A stretch of 36,747 nt of DNA from Cytophagales bacterium (GTDB lineage: Bacteria > Bacteroidota > Bacteroidia > Cytophagales > Spirosomataceae). This document shows, in pieces, positions 7,365-16,465 of this stretch. The notes below the pieces were generated by a model. That model was not told the origin of the DNA. It searched no databases and was given only the letters and a program-made list of their open reading frames with translations. How positions within the stretch are numbered: position 1 is the stretch's first letter; every line of letters begins with the position of its first letter. A program made the translations under genes and the position numbers. Location of the stretch: positions 1 to 36,747 of the forward strand of contig JAAFJL010000035.1 of the NCBI GenBank assembly GCA_013298865.1, in the 5' to 3' direction.

Positions 7365-8489
7365 ATGTACGCACTCAAAAATTGTAGAATTTTCACTTCC
7401 GAAGAAACACTTGAAAATCATGGTGTCGTGATTGAAGGTTCAAAAATCAAATACCTTTTGCCCGAAAACCTATTAAATCCAGATATTCAATCTTTTGATT
7501 TACAGGGACTTAGTGTCGCTCCTGCTTTCATGGACATCCAAATTTATGGGGGCGGTGGTAGCCTTTATAATTCTGATATTTCTGAAAATACAATTGCCAA
7601 AACCTATCAGGAAATTCGCCGTTCGGGAACTACCCACTTTCAGATTACCCTATCATCAACGCCTCTTGATGTTATGCTTGAAGCTATTACTGTGGCAAAA
7701 AATTATATTCAAAACGGAGAAAAAGGCTTGGCTGGTTTGCATTTAGAAGGTCCGTTTTTCTCTTTTCCAAAGCGTGGGGCTCATGTCGCTGAATTTATCA
7801 GAAAACCTTCTGAAACTGAACTCGAAACACTCATTCATGCTTGTGAAGGCTTGCCTACATATATGACAATTGCCCCAGAGGAATTTACGGAAAATCAGTT
7901 GAATTTATTACTCAGAAGTCCGATAAAATTAGCAGCAGGACATAGTTCAGCAACGTATCAAGAAGCAAAAAATGCCTTTTCTGTTGGAATTGGGCGAGTT
8001 ACGCACCTTTTCAATGCCATGTCGGCGTATCAAGGACGTGAACCTGGTTTGGTTGGTGCAACCTATGATTCGGAGGCTCGTGCAAGCATTATTCCAGACG
8101 GAATTCATGTGGATTTTGCTTCGATTCGGATTTCAAAACAAATCATGGGCAAGCGGTTATTTTATATTACTGATGCCGTGACGGCGGATGTGTCGGGAGA
8201 TTATAAATTCATTTTTGCAGGCAACCACTATACCGACACAAAAGGAACATTGTCAGGTTCTGCCCTAACGATGAATCAGTGTCTCATCAACTCTGTCGAA
8301 AAAGTGGGTATTTCTTTGGAAGAATCTCTCAGGATGGTCTCAACCTATCCCGCAGAAGTTTTGGGATTGGATGATTATTTAGGGAAAATTAAGTCTGATT
8401 ATCAGGCAGATATGGTAATTTTTGAAGAAAACTTTTCTCTAAAAGGATTGATTGAAGGTGGTATTTTGGAAATGTTTTCAGAAGAATAA
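7365..8489 (+). CDS. nagA: N-acetylglucosamine-6-phosphate deacetylase
   Basis: Cytoplasmic amidohydrolase that removes acetate from GlcNAc-6-phosphate during amino-sugar and cell-wall recycling. It has 374 residues. The first metal motif reads FMDIQIYGGGG (Q at residue 59), as in single-metal NagA enzymes where Gln replaces His. Ligands follow in HLEGPFF (E128), AAGHSS (H193) and THLFNAM (H214). Substrate histidine is in DGIHVD (H248) and the catalytic aspartate in YITDAV (D270). It stands without nagB or transporters. Its stop is only 2 bp from the stop of the convergent menF-like gene, leaving no room for a terminator. Confidence 0.95.
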   Translation: MYALKNCRIFTSEETLENHGVVIEGSKIKYLLPENLLNPDIQSFDLQGLSVAPAFMDIQIYGGGGSLYNSDISENTIAKTYQEIRRSGTTHFQITLSSTPLDVMLEAITVAKNYIQNGEKGLAGLHLEGPFFSFPKRGAHVAEFIRKPSETELETLIHACEGLPTYMTIAPEEFTENQLNLLLRSPIKLAAGHSSATYQEAKNAFSVGIGRVTHLFNAMSAYQGREPGLVGATYDSEARASIIPDGIHVDFASIRISKQIMGKRLFYITDAVTADVSGDYKFIFAGNHYTDTKGTLSGSALTMNQCLINSVEKVGISLEESLRMVSTYPAEVLGLDDYLGKIKSDYQADMVIFEENFSLKGLIEGGILEMFSEE

Positions 8490-8491
8490 CA

Positions 8492-9700
8492 TTAATCTAT
8501 CGCCAGTACGCTCAAAAGTGTTTGACTTTTCATTTCGGTTTCTTGCCATTCTTTGGTCGGGCTGGAATCTTCTGTTATGCCACAACCTGCATAAAGTGTA
8601 GCGACCTGATTTTGAATTTTCATGGTTCTGAGGTTCACAAAAAGGTGACTTTCTTCTTGGATATTGATAGGTCCAAGAAATCCACTATAAAATTCTCGTT
8701 GGTGTAATTCATGTTCGGCTATGAAGCGTAGAGCTGGCTCTTTGGGCATACCACAAACCGCAGACGTAGGATGAAGGAGTTCGGTCATGACAGTTCCTAA
8801 TTGCGGGAAATTTACCGCATTAGTATCAACCGAATAGTCTGTACGTAAGTGCATCAGGTTTCCTGCTTGAATGGTTTTTGGACCACTTTCAATGTATTCT
8901 CTCAATCTAATTTTCTTGAAACACTCAATAATATAACGACTTACAAAGGCTTGTTCTTCAATTTCTTTATGTGACCAACGGATTTCTCCTGGCGAAAAAC
9001 GTTCCCCATTTGCTCCTAATGCAGATTGTGTACCTGCCAGCGACATTGTCTTGAAAATTCCAGTTTTGTCGATACTCACCAAAGTCTCAGGCGTTGCTCC
9101 GAGCCAAATCGAATTATATTGTGGTAAAAAAACTGCTGAAACAAATGCCAAAGGATAAGCATTACAGAGTTTTTGGAAGGCTTCAATCACACTAAAACCT
9201 TCGGGAAGTGTAATATTTTTTGTTCTTGAAACAACAACTTTTTGCATTTCACCTCTCTCAATCGCTCCGATAGCATCAGAAACTATTTCCGCAAAAGTCA
9301 TCTCATTGTATAATTCTTGAATTGCGGATTGCTGAAAATTTGATTGCTTCTTTGGCTTATTTTCAATGCTTAGATTTTCCTCAAAATTATCTTTTACGGC
9401 AATATTTGTATCAAAATTGTTTGGGATTTCCTGATTCTCTTCATCAAAACGATAATACAAATCTGCTTTCAACAACAAAGAATCACCTTGAAACGGGCTA
9501 ATAACAAAGCCAGAAGCGAGTTCTTCAAAATCAACTTTAACGTTTGTAGTTTTTCCAGAAAGGTCAATCAGCAATTGTTTTTCGGTAGTGCGGGGCAAAC
9601 GCCATAGTGCTACTGGAAAGCCGTCCGCTAATGCTTTTTGCCATAAAGCCTCTATTTTACCAAATTGGGTGGAAATATGTGATGTTGTAGTAGAAAGCAA
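8492..9700 (-). CDS. menF: Isochorismate synthase (MenF/EntC type)
   Basis: Chorismate-binding enzyme converting chorismate to isochorismate, probably for menaquinone, the usual Bacteroidota quinone. It has 402 residues, the variable N-half followed by the catalytic domain. Visible signatures are KVVVSRTKNI with the probable general-base lysine, WLGATPETLVS, SLAGTQ, HKEIEEQAFVS, LHPTSAVCGMPK, SGFLGPI and GCGITEDSSPTKEWQETE near the C-terminus with metal-binding glutamates. A siderophore role (EntC/DhbC) cannot be excluded because no other men or ent genes adjoin. The start at 9700 gives a normal N-terminus. Confidence 0.88.
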   Translation of the reverse strand: MLSTTTSHISTQFGKIEALWQKALADGFPVALWRLPRTTEKQLLIDLSGKTTNVKVDFEELASGFVISPFQGDSLLLKADLYYRFDEENQEIPNNFDTNIAVKDNFEENLSIENKPKKQSNFQQSAIQELYNEMTFAEIVSDAIGAIERGEMQKVVVSRTKNITLPEGFSVIEAFQKLCNAYPLAFVSAVFLPQYNSIWLGATPETLVSIDKTGIFKTMSLAGTQSALGANGERFSPGEIRWSHKEIEEQAFVSRYIIECFKKIRLREYIESGPKTIQAGNLMHLRTDYSVDTNAVNFPQLGTVMTELLHPTSAVCGMPKEPALRFIAEHELHQREFYSGFLGPINIQEESHLFVNLRTMKIQNQVATLYAGCGITEDSSPTKEWQETEMKSQTLLSVLAID

Positions 9701-10181
9701 TTGATTTGTCGGTCAAATTTTGTGTAATTATATTAGATTTTAGCTCAAAAATATATTTGTTTTTTTAGTCTTTGAAGTGTAACATATTGTGAGAAATTCT
9801 TGTTCACAAAAATCAAAAATAGATGATAAAGGATGAGTAAAACTTTTGGAGAAATAATTAAAGCCAATAAAGTCTGAAAACTAAGTATAAACCACCAATT
9901 AAAAATGACCACAGTTAACTCTTATATAAACATTTCAATAACTTTTTTCACTTAAATAAGTTTAAATAGGATAAAAATCAATATCTTCAACATTGAAATA
10001 CCGTTTTAATCAAAAAGAGATTGTGTATTATGTATTAAGTACTAAGTATTTGTCGCTGAACAAAAATAAGAATTAAAGTATTAAAATAAAATTCTGTTTT
10101 TAAGGTGTAAAATTTCTTAATACTTGAGACTTAGTACAAAACTCCAAACTATCCACAAATCATTTTTAATTCAACAAATTT
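9701..10181. other. Gene-free divergent spacer between menF and the TonB receptor gene
   Basis: This 481-bp AT-rich spacer serves two divergent genes. It holds a TATTTTTG element for menF on the minus strand. It also holds a wide inverted repeat, GTACTAAGT (10039-10047) and ACTTAGTAC (10129-10137). A 14-codon reading frame at 9833 begins like an XRE repressor (MSKTFGEIIKANK) and may be a decayed fragment. No TAnnTTTG element for the receptor gene was found. Confidence 0.5.
9746..9753 (-). promoter_or_regulatory. Putative -7 element TATTTTTG upstream of menF
   Basis: CAAAAATA on the plus strand reads TATTTTTG on the minus strand, matching TAnnTTTG, 45 bp before the menF start. The surroundings are AT-rich, so confidence is modest. 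Confidence 0.4.
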
Positions 10182-13160
10182 ATGAATTCATTTTTTCCCA
10201 CAAATTTTCGGAAACTATTATCAGTTTTCGCCCTATTTTTCACGTATTCATCTCTGGCACAGAATGTTACAGGAACAGTCAAAGACGATAAAGGTCAAAC
10301 CATGCAGGCTGTCAGTGTGTCACTTCAAGGTACTTCCAAAGGTGCTGTTACCGACAAATCTGGAGCTTTTTCCATCAACAATGTTGCGGCAGGTAAGTAT
10401 GTTATCGTAGCTACTTTCATTGGTTTTAAATCAAGCAAAAAAGAGATTACGGTAGGTGCGTCAGGAGCGTCCGAGGATTTTGTTTTAGCAGAAGATGCAC
10501 TCGAATTAGAATCAATTATCGTAACGGGTACTTTTGACCAACGTACCAAATTAGAGTCTTCAGTTGCGATTACTACGATGAATGCCAAGAGTATTGAACA
10601 AAAAAATTCTCGTGGTACTGGAGATTTTTTACAGTCAGTACCAGGAAACTTTGTCGATAACTCTGGTGGAGAAACAGAAGCCAAGATTTATCCTCGTGGT
10701 TTAGTATCTGCCAATTCTGGAAATGGAACGGGGTATCGTTATGTTTCTCTTCAAGAAGATGGGCTACCTGTAATGGGAACTTTGCTTGGTTTCGCAACGC
10801 CCGATATGTTCCACCGTGTGGATGGTACAGTTGGTCGTTTCGAGGCTATCCGTGGGGGAAGTGCTTCGGTTACGTCTGCCAATTCACCAGGCGGTATTTA
10901 TAATTTTATCTCGAAAGAAGGAGGAAAACAATTTGGCGGAGATGTAAAAATTCAACTCGGAAGTTACGGAAATAGTCGTTCTTTGGTCAGAACGGATTTG
11001 AATTTTGGTGGACCTATTGCCTCTGGTTGGGGCTATAATATTGGTGGTTTTTACCGAAAAGATGATGGCGGAAAAATTATACCTTTTCCTGCCAATGAAG
11101 GTGGTCAAGTAAAGTTTAATTTAACAAAGAGAACAGAGAAAGGTCACATTAAATTATATGCTAAATATCTGAGTGACAGAGTAATAACTTATAGAAATAC
11201 TGCTTTTACGGATTTAGAAACACAAAGTGCTTTTGCAGGTTGGGACAATAATTACAGTTCAACTATTGCAACTTTGAAGGGTACTTTGCCAGACGGAGAG
11301 TTTTTTAAAGACAACAAATCTGCAACTCGGTCTTGGGATTCTAAAAATGGAAATAAAGTTACTTCTACCTCGGTGGGCTTAGATATTAGCCATGATTTAG
11401 GTGGTGGGTTTTATATCAATAACAATGCAAAGTATTCTGCCATTAGTAACCGCTATAACCAGATAACTGCCGAACAAGTTTTGCCTACTGCGGCGTTTAA
11501 TGCCTTCGGAGCATCATTTATAAAAAGTGTAGCAACTGGCGAAGAACTTTATAATTTTGTAGCCACGAATCCTCCTACAGTTCCACTTAATAAGATAGGT
11601 AATTTTATTATGCTGGTTGCTCCTTTAGATATGCGAAATGATTTTACAGATTTCCAAGATTTATTGACTTTTACGAAAAAGGCAGGTAATCATTCATTAG
11701 CTTTTGGAGGGTACTTTGCAAGTAGCTCAGGGACTTCTCGTTGGGACGGTGATTTGTCAGCACAAACTTTAGAGCCTAATCCTCGTGTATTGCAAATACA
11801 AGCAAATAACCCATTCAAAGCAGCAACAGGTGGCACACCAGCATTATTAGACCTAACTGACGCCAATGGATTTTATGCCTACAATAGTATAACGTATGTT
11901 AATTTTAAAGATAAAGTATCAACAATGTCAGGGTTTATCAATGATGTTTGGCAAGTAAATGATAAAGTAAATATTGATGCAGGAATTCGTTTTGAATCAA
12001 TCAATCATGTGGGTAAAAAAGAAGGTTGGAACCGTGCAGCTTTGGGTACTTTGCCACTTCCTGCGTCTTTGGCAACGGTTAATCAACTTGGTGGTGACGG
12101 AAAGTATGGAACAAGATTTGATACTGACCAAAGAATTGGAAAAGGTCAATTCTTTGATTTTGACTTTACGCACTCGTATGTGTCAGGGTCTTTAGGTTTG
12201 AACTATAAACTTGCACAAAACACCGCACTCTATGGGCGTTATACTTTCGGAAATAAAGCCCCTGATATGGATTTTTACATCAATAACTATGTAAATGTAC
12301 CCATCGTGAAAGGTCCAGAGGAGAAAATTTCCCAGGCTGAAATTGGTTTCAAGACAAATTCTAAAACTTTAGCTTTAGCTGCAACTGGTTTTATTTCAAA
12401 CATGGCAGATGTACCTTATACGATTTTGATTTCTAATACGGTTACAGGTGAGAGTTTTTACACACCTCCAACCTTCAATAAATTAAGAACGATAGGTCTT
12501 GAATTAGAAGCAAATTATCATCCAGTTAATGCCTTCAACTTGGCGGTTTTAGGGACATTCCAAAGTGCAGAATTTACGGATTTCTCTTTTTATAATGTTA
12601 ACGGTTTCCTACAACCAGTATTTATTGGAGAATCATATCCTAAAAATAATCCTTCAACTGGAACGCCATATCTTTTTGCAGACAACCGCTTAACGCCTTC
12701 TGCTCCACAGGGAGTACCAAACTCAGCTATCCCAGAAGGAACAAAAAGTTATCATGCTATTGAAAAATTAGATGGGAAAAAAGTAGATAATTTACCAAGT
12801 GTTATTTTGGATGTTACTCCTTCATTTCAAGTGGGTAAATTCCTTAATATCTATGCTAATTGGAGATATACAGGCGAGCGTTTTTATAACAAACAAAATG
12901 CTTTGACAATGCCCGCTTACAGTGTAATCAATGCTGGTTTAACGCTGACGTTCAGCAAGTTAGATATTGGTGTAAGAGCTAATAACTTGGCAAATAATGC
13001 TGCTATTGTATTCCCTGATGGTTTAGGAAGACCTGGTGCTGCGGGTGTTGATGCTATTAAACCTCAAGATATTCAAGCTCATAAAGCTGCAGGTTATCCT
13101 TTCTGGGGACGTACATTGTTACCACGTAGCCTTACAGTTTCAGTAGGATATAAATTCTAA
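10182..13160 (+). CDS. TonB-dependent outer-membrane receptor with regulatory-like N-domain
   Basis: 992-residue outer-membrane transporter. A signal peptide is followed by a probable cleavage near SSLAQ (about residue 27). A carboxypeptidase-regulatory-like beta-sandwich follows (NVTGTVKDDKGQTMQAVSVS, about 28-105), then the plug domain (about 115-235, with IIVTGTFDQ and IRGGSASV) and a 22-strand-type barrel ending in an aromatic residue (SVGYKF). It lacks a SusD partner and is not SusC-like in length or spacing. The ligand is unknown; ferric siderophores are common for this class. It is monocistronic, with a strong hairpin after the stop. Confidence 0.92.
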   Translation: MNSFFPTNFRKLLSVFALFFTYSSLAQNVTGTVKDDKGQTMQAVSVSLQGTSKGAVTDKSGAFSINNVAAGKYVIVATFIGFKSSKKEITVGASGASEDFVLAEDALELESIIVTGTFDQRTKLESSVAITTMNAKSIEQKNSRGTGDFLQSVPGNFVDNSGGETEAKIYPRGLVSANSGNGTGYRYVSLQEDGLPVMGTLLGFATPDMFHRVDGTVGRFEAIRGGSASVTSANSPGGIYNFISKEGGKQFGGDVKIQLGSYGNSRSLVRTDLNFGGPIASGWGYNIGGFYRKDDGGKIIPFPANEGGQVKFNLTKRTEKGHIKLYAKYLSDRVITYRNTAFTDLETQSAFAGWDNNYSSTIATLKGTLPDGEFFKDNKSATRSWDSKNGNKVTSTSVGLDISHDLGGGFYINNNAKYSAISNRYNQITAEQVLPTAAFNAFGASFIKSVATGEELYNFVATNPPTVPLNKIGNFIMLVAPLDMRNDFTDFQDLLTFTKKAGNHSLAFGGYFASSSGTSRWDGDLSAQTLEPNPRVLQIQANNPFKAATGGTPALLDLTDANGFYAYNSITYVNFKDKVSTMSGFINDVWQVNDKVNIDAGIRFESINHVGKKEGWNRAALGTLPLPASLATVNQLGGDGKYGTRFDTDQRIGKGQFFDFDFTHSYVSGSLGLNYKLAQNTALYGRYTFGNKAPDMDFYINNYVNVPIVKGPEEKISQAEIGFKTNSKTLALAATGFISNMADVPYTILISNTVTGESFYTPPTFNKLRTIGLELEANYHPVNAFNLAVLGTFQSAEFTDFSFYNVNGFLQPVFIGESYPKNNPSTGTPYLFADNRLTPSAPQGVPNSAIPEGTKSYHAIEKLDGKKVDNLPSVILDVTPSFQVGKFLNIYANWRYTGERFYNKQNALTMPAYSVINAGLTLTFSKLDIGVRANNLANNAAIVFPDGLGRPGAAGVDAIKPQDIQAHKAAGYPFWGRTLLPRSLTVSVGYKF

Positions 13161-13165
13161 AAAAA

Positions 13166-13241
13166 TCGTTGTCAGTTTTTCGATGTTTGATTTTAGTTGC
13201 GGGTCATTACCTAACGTCAAACATCGAAAAACAACCAACGA
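13166..13241. terminator. Long hairpin between convergent TonB receptor and ABC ATPase genes
   Basis: GTTTTTCGATGTTTGA (13175-13190) is exactly inverted at 13217-13232. TCGTTG (13166-13171) pairs with CAACGA (13236-13241) after a 3-nt interior loop. The structure fills the 81-bp gap between two convergent genes, so it probably terminates or blocks read-through in both directions. It lacks a clean U-tract, so it may be a dispersed palindrome. Confidence 0.6.
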
Positions 13242-13901
13242 TTACACCACTCTACCATCCAACAAATTAATAATTCTACTGCCACATTCTGCATTTTTTT
13301 CTGAGTGCGTCACTTGCACAATTGTTACTCCTTCTTGGTTCAAAGTTTTGAATAATTCCATGATTTCTTCGCCCTGTTTCGAGTTCAAATTTCCTGTTGG
13401 TTCATCTGCTAAAATCAAATTAGGTTTCGTGATTACCGCTCGGGCAATGCCTACTAATTGTTGCTGTCCGCCAGAAAGTTGATTCGGAAAAAGATCTTTT
13501 TTACCTACAATATTGAACCTATCCAAGACATCAGCGACCATTGCCTTACGTTCAGAGGATGACATTCCGTGGTACAATAATGGAGTTTCTATGTTTTCAT
13601 AAACTGTTAGTTCATCAATCAAATGATAGGCTTGAAAGACAAAACCAATGTGCTTTTTGTAAAGCTCTGCTCTTTGTTTTTCTTTCAAATTCAAGACAGA
13701 ATCTCCCATGAAATCATACGTGCCTTCGTTAGGTTCGTCCATCATTCCCAGAATATGCAAAAGCGTGGATTTGCCCGAACCCGAAGGTCCCATAATGGAC
13801 ACAAACTCGCCTTGATTAATTTGGATACTTACATCACGAAGTACAAATGCACGATTTGCTCCTGCATTATACCAACGGAAAATATTTTTGAGTTCTAACA
13901 T
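13242..13901 (-). CDS. ABC transporter ATP-binding protein (LolD/MacB-like)
   Basis: About 219-residue nucleotide-binding subunit. It has Walker A GPSGSGKST, signature LSGGQQQLVGIARA, Walker B LILADEPTGNL and an H-loop in VTHSEKN. Short size and the DEPTGNLNSKQGEEIMELF segment place it with the LolD/MacB/FtsE group, which works with FtsX-like permeases. I chose the ATG at 13901 (MLELKNIFRW) because the family begins there; 16 further upstream codons are open but unconserved in style. No permease gene is adjacent, so it is an orphan in this window. pnuC lies 142 bp upstream on the same strand. Confidence 0.87.
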   Translation of the reverse strand: MLELKNIFRWYNAGANRAFVLRDVSIQINQGEFVSIMGPSGSGKSTLLHILGMMDEPNEGTYDFMGDSVLNLKEKQRAELYKKHIGFVFQAYHLIDELTVYENIETPLLYHGMSSSERKAMVADVLDRFNIVGKKDLFPNQLSGGQQQLVGIARAVITKPNLILADEPTGNLNSKQGEEIMELFKTLNQEGVTIVQVTHSEKNAECGSRIINLLDGRVV

Positions 13902-14043
13902 ATTAATTTGAAAATTTGAAAATGTACCAATTTGGAAATAGACATACAATTATCCAAGACAAGATTATGCCAAGAATATAACTATTTGTTTTTCAGATAC
14001 TTATAAATAAGTTTCCCCTCAAAAAGTGTTCGGTTTTGATACA

Positions 14044-14646
14044 TCATAGTTCAGAAGTGGACAGTTTTTCTCTTTCTTTTTTCCAATCTAAATACCCTTG
14101 CGTGGCTAAACCCAAGAAAATAACGTAAAGAAAAGAGGTAATATAAAGGTCTTTGTACCAGAACATTCCTATGTAAATAATATCCGCAAAAATCCAAAGT
14201 AGCCAATTTTGCAGGTATTTTCTTGTCAGCATCCATTGGGCAATTAGGCTCACTACACTGGTTGTGGCATCTACATAAGGCAGGTTGGCATCTGTTCTTT
14301 GTTGGAAAAAATACCCCAATGATGAAGCACAAACAATAGCAAGCAAGACCAATGGAAACCAGTATTTTTTTGGTAAATCGCTAACGGCTAATTCTTCTTT
14401 GTCCTTACCCCCGTGTAGCCATGCGTACCAACCATAGACGCTCAGGACGAGGTAAATAATTTGCAAACAAACTTCAATATAAAACTTTGTTATAAAGAAA
14501 AAGTAGGCGTAAATAGACACGCTTACGATGCTCCAAAACCAAGCCCAAACATTTTGGCGTACATTGTACCAAACACAAATGACACTGGTGACAGAACCCG
14601 AAATTTCGATCCAGTTATTTTTAAAAAACAGAATGATTTGCTCCAT
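14044..14646 (-). CDS. pnuC: Nicotinamide riboside transporter PnuC
   Basis: Integral membrane transporter of about seven helices and 200 residues that takes up nicotinamide riboside for NAD synthesis, acting with a cytoplasmic kinase. Typical features are the N-terminal NNWIEISGSVTSVICVWYNV, the tryptophan-rich WAWFWSIVSVSIYAYFF and VYGWYAWLHGG. The C-half has QWMLTRKYLQNWLLWIFAD and the conserved ending IFLGLATQGYLDWKK. No NAD kinase-type partner (nadR) adjoins. Thiamine-specific PnuT is similar, but no TPP riboswitch was seen upstream, which favours the NAD precursor role. Confidence 0.9.
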   Translation of the reverse strand: MEQIILFFKNNWIEISGSVTSVICVWYNVRQNVWAWFWSIVSVSIYAYFFFITKFYIEVCLQIIYLVLSVYGWYAWLHGGKDKEELAVSDLPKKYWFPLVLLAIVCASSLGYFFQQRTDANLPYVDATTSVVSLIAQWMLTRKYLQNWLLWIFADIIYIGMFWYKDLYITSFLYVIFLGLATQGYLDWKKEREKLSTSEL

Positions 14647-15015
14647 TATTAGTAATTATTTTTGCTGTAAAAATAGGGGAGGAATAATTAAAAATTAAAA
14701 ATGTAAAATTAAAAATTCAAATCACTGATAATTAGTGAGTTATAAAACAAGATTCGCCAGACAGCCTTCTTCATGGGTTATGATTACCTGTATTTTTTCT
14801 TTATTTTTACGGAAATCCTTTTCATTGGAAATGAATAATTTGAATTCTCTTAAAGTTTTTGTGGAATTAGTGATGTAGGTGTAGTGACGAATAGCATTAG
14901 TCCACTCTCTAATGACATCGTGAACGAATGCTATTCGTCACTACCATAAAATTTCCGTAGAACAATAATTTGAAATTAATTGCCCTAATTTCCAAATTGA
15001 TAAATTCCTTACTTA
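14647..15015. other. Gene-free divergent spacer between pnuC and ftsW
   Basis: This 369-bp AT-rich spacer holds the perfect 18-bp inverted repeat at 14881-14944, listed separately. A small dyad, CACTGATAATTAGTG, lies near 14726. I saw no TAnnTTTG element, riboswitch or ORF of note. Confidence 0.5.
14881..14944. repeat. Perfect 18-bp inverted repeat with 28-nt loop
   Basis: GTAGTGACGAATAGCATT (14881-14898) is exactly inverted at 14927-14944. The 64-bp unit lies alone in the pnuC-ftsW spacer. Pairing ends abruptly at both outer edges, as expected for a discrete REP- or MITE-like unit. It has no U-tract, so it is not a typical terminator. Confidence 0.65.
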
Positions 15016-16173
15016 ATGACTACTCAAAAAAAAACTTGGTTTCAAGAAAACCTACACGGCGATTACCAAATCTGGACGGTCGTTGCTTTGCTTTCTCTGA
15101 TTAGTGTCGTGGTGGTTTTCAGTGCCACAGGACGCTACGCCATTATCTCTGGCGGTGGCACATTTTCTTTTCTGATTAAACACGGGGCTTTGGTGGCTTT
15201 GGGCATTGTGGCAATGTGGTTTTTTCATCGAATTGACTATCATTACTATGCCAGAATCTCTACTTTTGGGGTAATTCTTTCCATAATTTTACTGATTTAT
15301 GCCTACAAATTTGGGGTAAAAATCAACGATGCGAGTCGCTGGGTAAGGATTCCACTCATCGGGATGACCTTCATGCCTTCCGATTTGGCAAAGTTGGCAC
15401 TCATTACCAATTTGGCAGGAATGTTAGCTCGTAGGCAGCACGTTTCCTACAATTTCAATGAACTTTGGCCTATGCTTGCCAAAATCATTCTGGTCTGTGC
15501 GTGTATCGCCCTCACGAACGTTTCTACCTCAGCTTTGCTTTTTGCAACGTGCTTGATGTTGATGTTTTTTGGCAGAGTACCGTGGCAATATTTGGCAACT
15601 TCCATGCTCGGAATTTTTCTGGCAGCAACACTTTTGGTCATGACGGGTACGGGAAGTCGTATAGAAACTGCCCGTAATCGGGTTATTAATTATTTAGATG
15701 GTGTAAAAGGTATCAAGAAAAAAGATGCCGACAAAGACACTGATTATCAGATAGAAAGGAGTTATTATGCCATTGCGAACGGTGGTGTAATTGGCAAAGG
15801 TCCAGGAAAAAGTCAACAAAGATATTTTCTTTCTCAGGCAGATTCAGACTTTGTTTATGCCATCATTGTAGAAGAATGGGGTATGGTTGGCGGAGTAATT
15901 GTGCTGTTGCTTTATCTCTGGTTTTTGTATCGAGGGATGAAAGCCGTTGATAGTTCTGGTCGGGCTTTCGGGGGCTTACTTTCTGCTGGACTGACCTTTA
16001 GTTTGGTCATTCAGGCATTGGTCAATATGGGGGTAGCCACGGGTGTTGGACCTGTGACGGGGCAACCGCTACCCATGATAAGTATGGGAGGTAGTTCGCT
16101 GATTTTCACAGGAATAACGGTTGGAATTATCATTTCTGTGAGTAGAGATAAGGTGAAAGATGCTGTGATTTAA
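15016..16173 (+). CDS. ftsW: Cell-division peptidoglycan polymerase FtsW (SEDS family)
   Basis: Integral membrane glycosyltransferase that polymerises lipid II at the septum with a class B PBP. It has 385 residues and about ten helices. The N-terminus GDYQIWTVVALLSLISVVVV and VFSATGRYA resemble Bacteroidota FtsW rather than RodA. Other SEDS signatures are MPSDLAKLALI, IGKGPGKSQQRYFLSQADSDFVYAI with the conserved loop aspartate, EEWG and GPVTGQPLPMISMGGSS. FtsW is usually in the dcw cluster between murD and murG. Here neither adjoins, and mraY is about 16 kb away. Confidence 0.88.
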   Translation: MTTQKKTWFQENLHGDYQIWTVVALLSLISVVVVFSATGRYAIISGGGTFSFLIKHGALVALGIVAMWFFHRIDYHYYARISTFGVILSIILLIYAYKFGVKINDASRWVRIPLIGMTFMPSDLAKLALITNLAGMLARRQHVSYNFNELWPMLAKIILVCACIALTNVSTSALLFATCLMLMFFGRVPWQYLATSMLGIFLAATLLVMTGTGSRIETARNRVINYLDGVKGIKKKDADKDTDYQIERSYYAIANGGVIGKGPGKSQQRYFLSQADSDFVYAIIVEEWGMVGGVIVLLLYLWFLYRGMKAVDSSGRAFGGLLSAGLTFSLVIQALVNMGVATGVGPVTGQPLPMISMGGSSLIFTGITVGIIISVSRDKVKDAVI

Positions 16174-16212
16174 GAATTATTGTAAGGGTGGAAGAATTGT
16201 TTTTGTGAGAAT

Positions 16213-16314
16213 TACCGCAAGGACGGAAGGACGCAATAGTTTTCCATATCTCCACCCTTGTGCTAAAAGGCGAAAAAACAGATATACACTTTGCGTCTTC
16301 CCGTCCTTGCGGTA
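16213..16314. repeat. Near-perfect 24-bp inverted repeat, dispersed family
   Basis: Arms at 16213-16236 and 16291-16314 pair at 22 of 24 positions around a 54-nt loop. The outer ends read TACCGCAAGGACGG and CCGTCCTTGCGGTA. A related single arm is at 35619-35642 (21 of 24 identical over CGTCTT..CGGTAAAA). Two loci in one window suggest a dispersed palindromic repeat family. It lies between ftsW and the DUF2256 gene. Confidence 0.6.
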
Positions 16315-16327
16315 AAAAAAGTATTTT

Positions 16328-16465
16328 ATGAAAATGAAAAAGAAAGGCGATTTGCCTACGAAAGTTTGTCAGACTTGCGGAAGACCATTTACTTGGAGAA
16401 AAAAGTGGGAAAAAGTCTGGGAAGAAGTAAAATACTGCTCTGATGCTTGTCGGAATAAACGATGA
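16328..16465 (+). CDS. DUF2256 zinc-ribbon mini-protein
   Basis: 45 codons from ATG 16328 to TGA 16463-16465. The protein carries CQTCGRPFTWRKKWEKVW, then YCSDACRNKR. The paired CxxC and CxxxC cysteines with RPFTWRKKW between them are the recognisable DUF2256 pattern. The family is a short, probably zinc-binding protein of unknown role, often encoded near photolyase or metabolic genes. Its TGA overlaps the ATG of the cyclo-ligase gene (ATGA), so the two are translationally coupled. Confidence 0.87.
   Translation: MKMKKKGDLPTKVCQTCGRPFTWRKKWEKVWEEVKYCSDACRNKR

Noticed and set aside
9833..9877. 14-codon frame starting MSKTFGEIIKANK, like the start of an XRE protein
   Set aside because: It stops at once and the following sequence in any frame shows no HTH. 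At most it is a decayed remnant.
13183..13482. 99-codon plus-strand frame antisense to the ABC ATPase gene
   Set aside because: It lies opposite a clearly conserved gene and has no family features.
14647..15015. Possible TPP or NAD riboswitch upstream of pnuC
   Set aside because: No conserved TPP core or other known aptamer pattern was found; only a symmetric palindrome is present.
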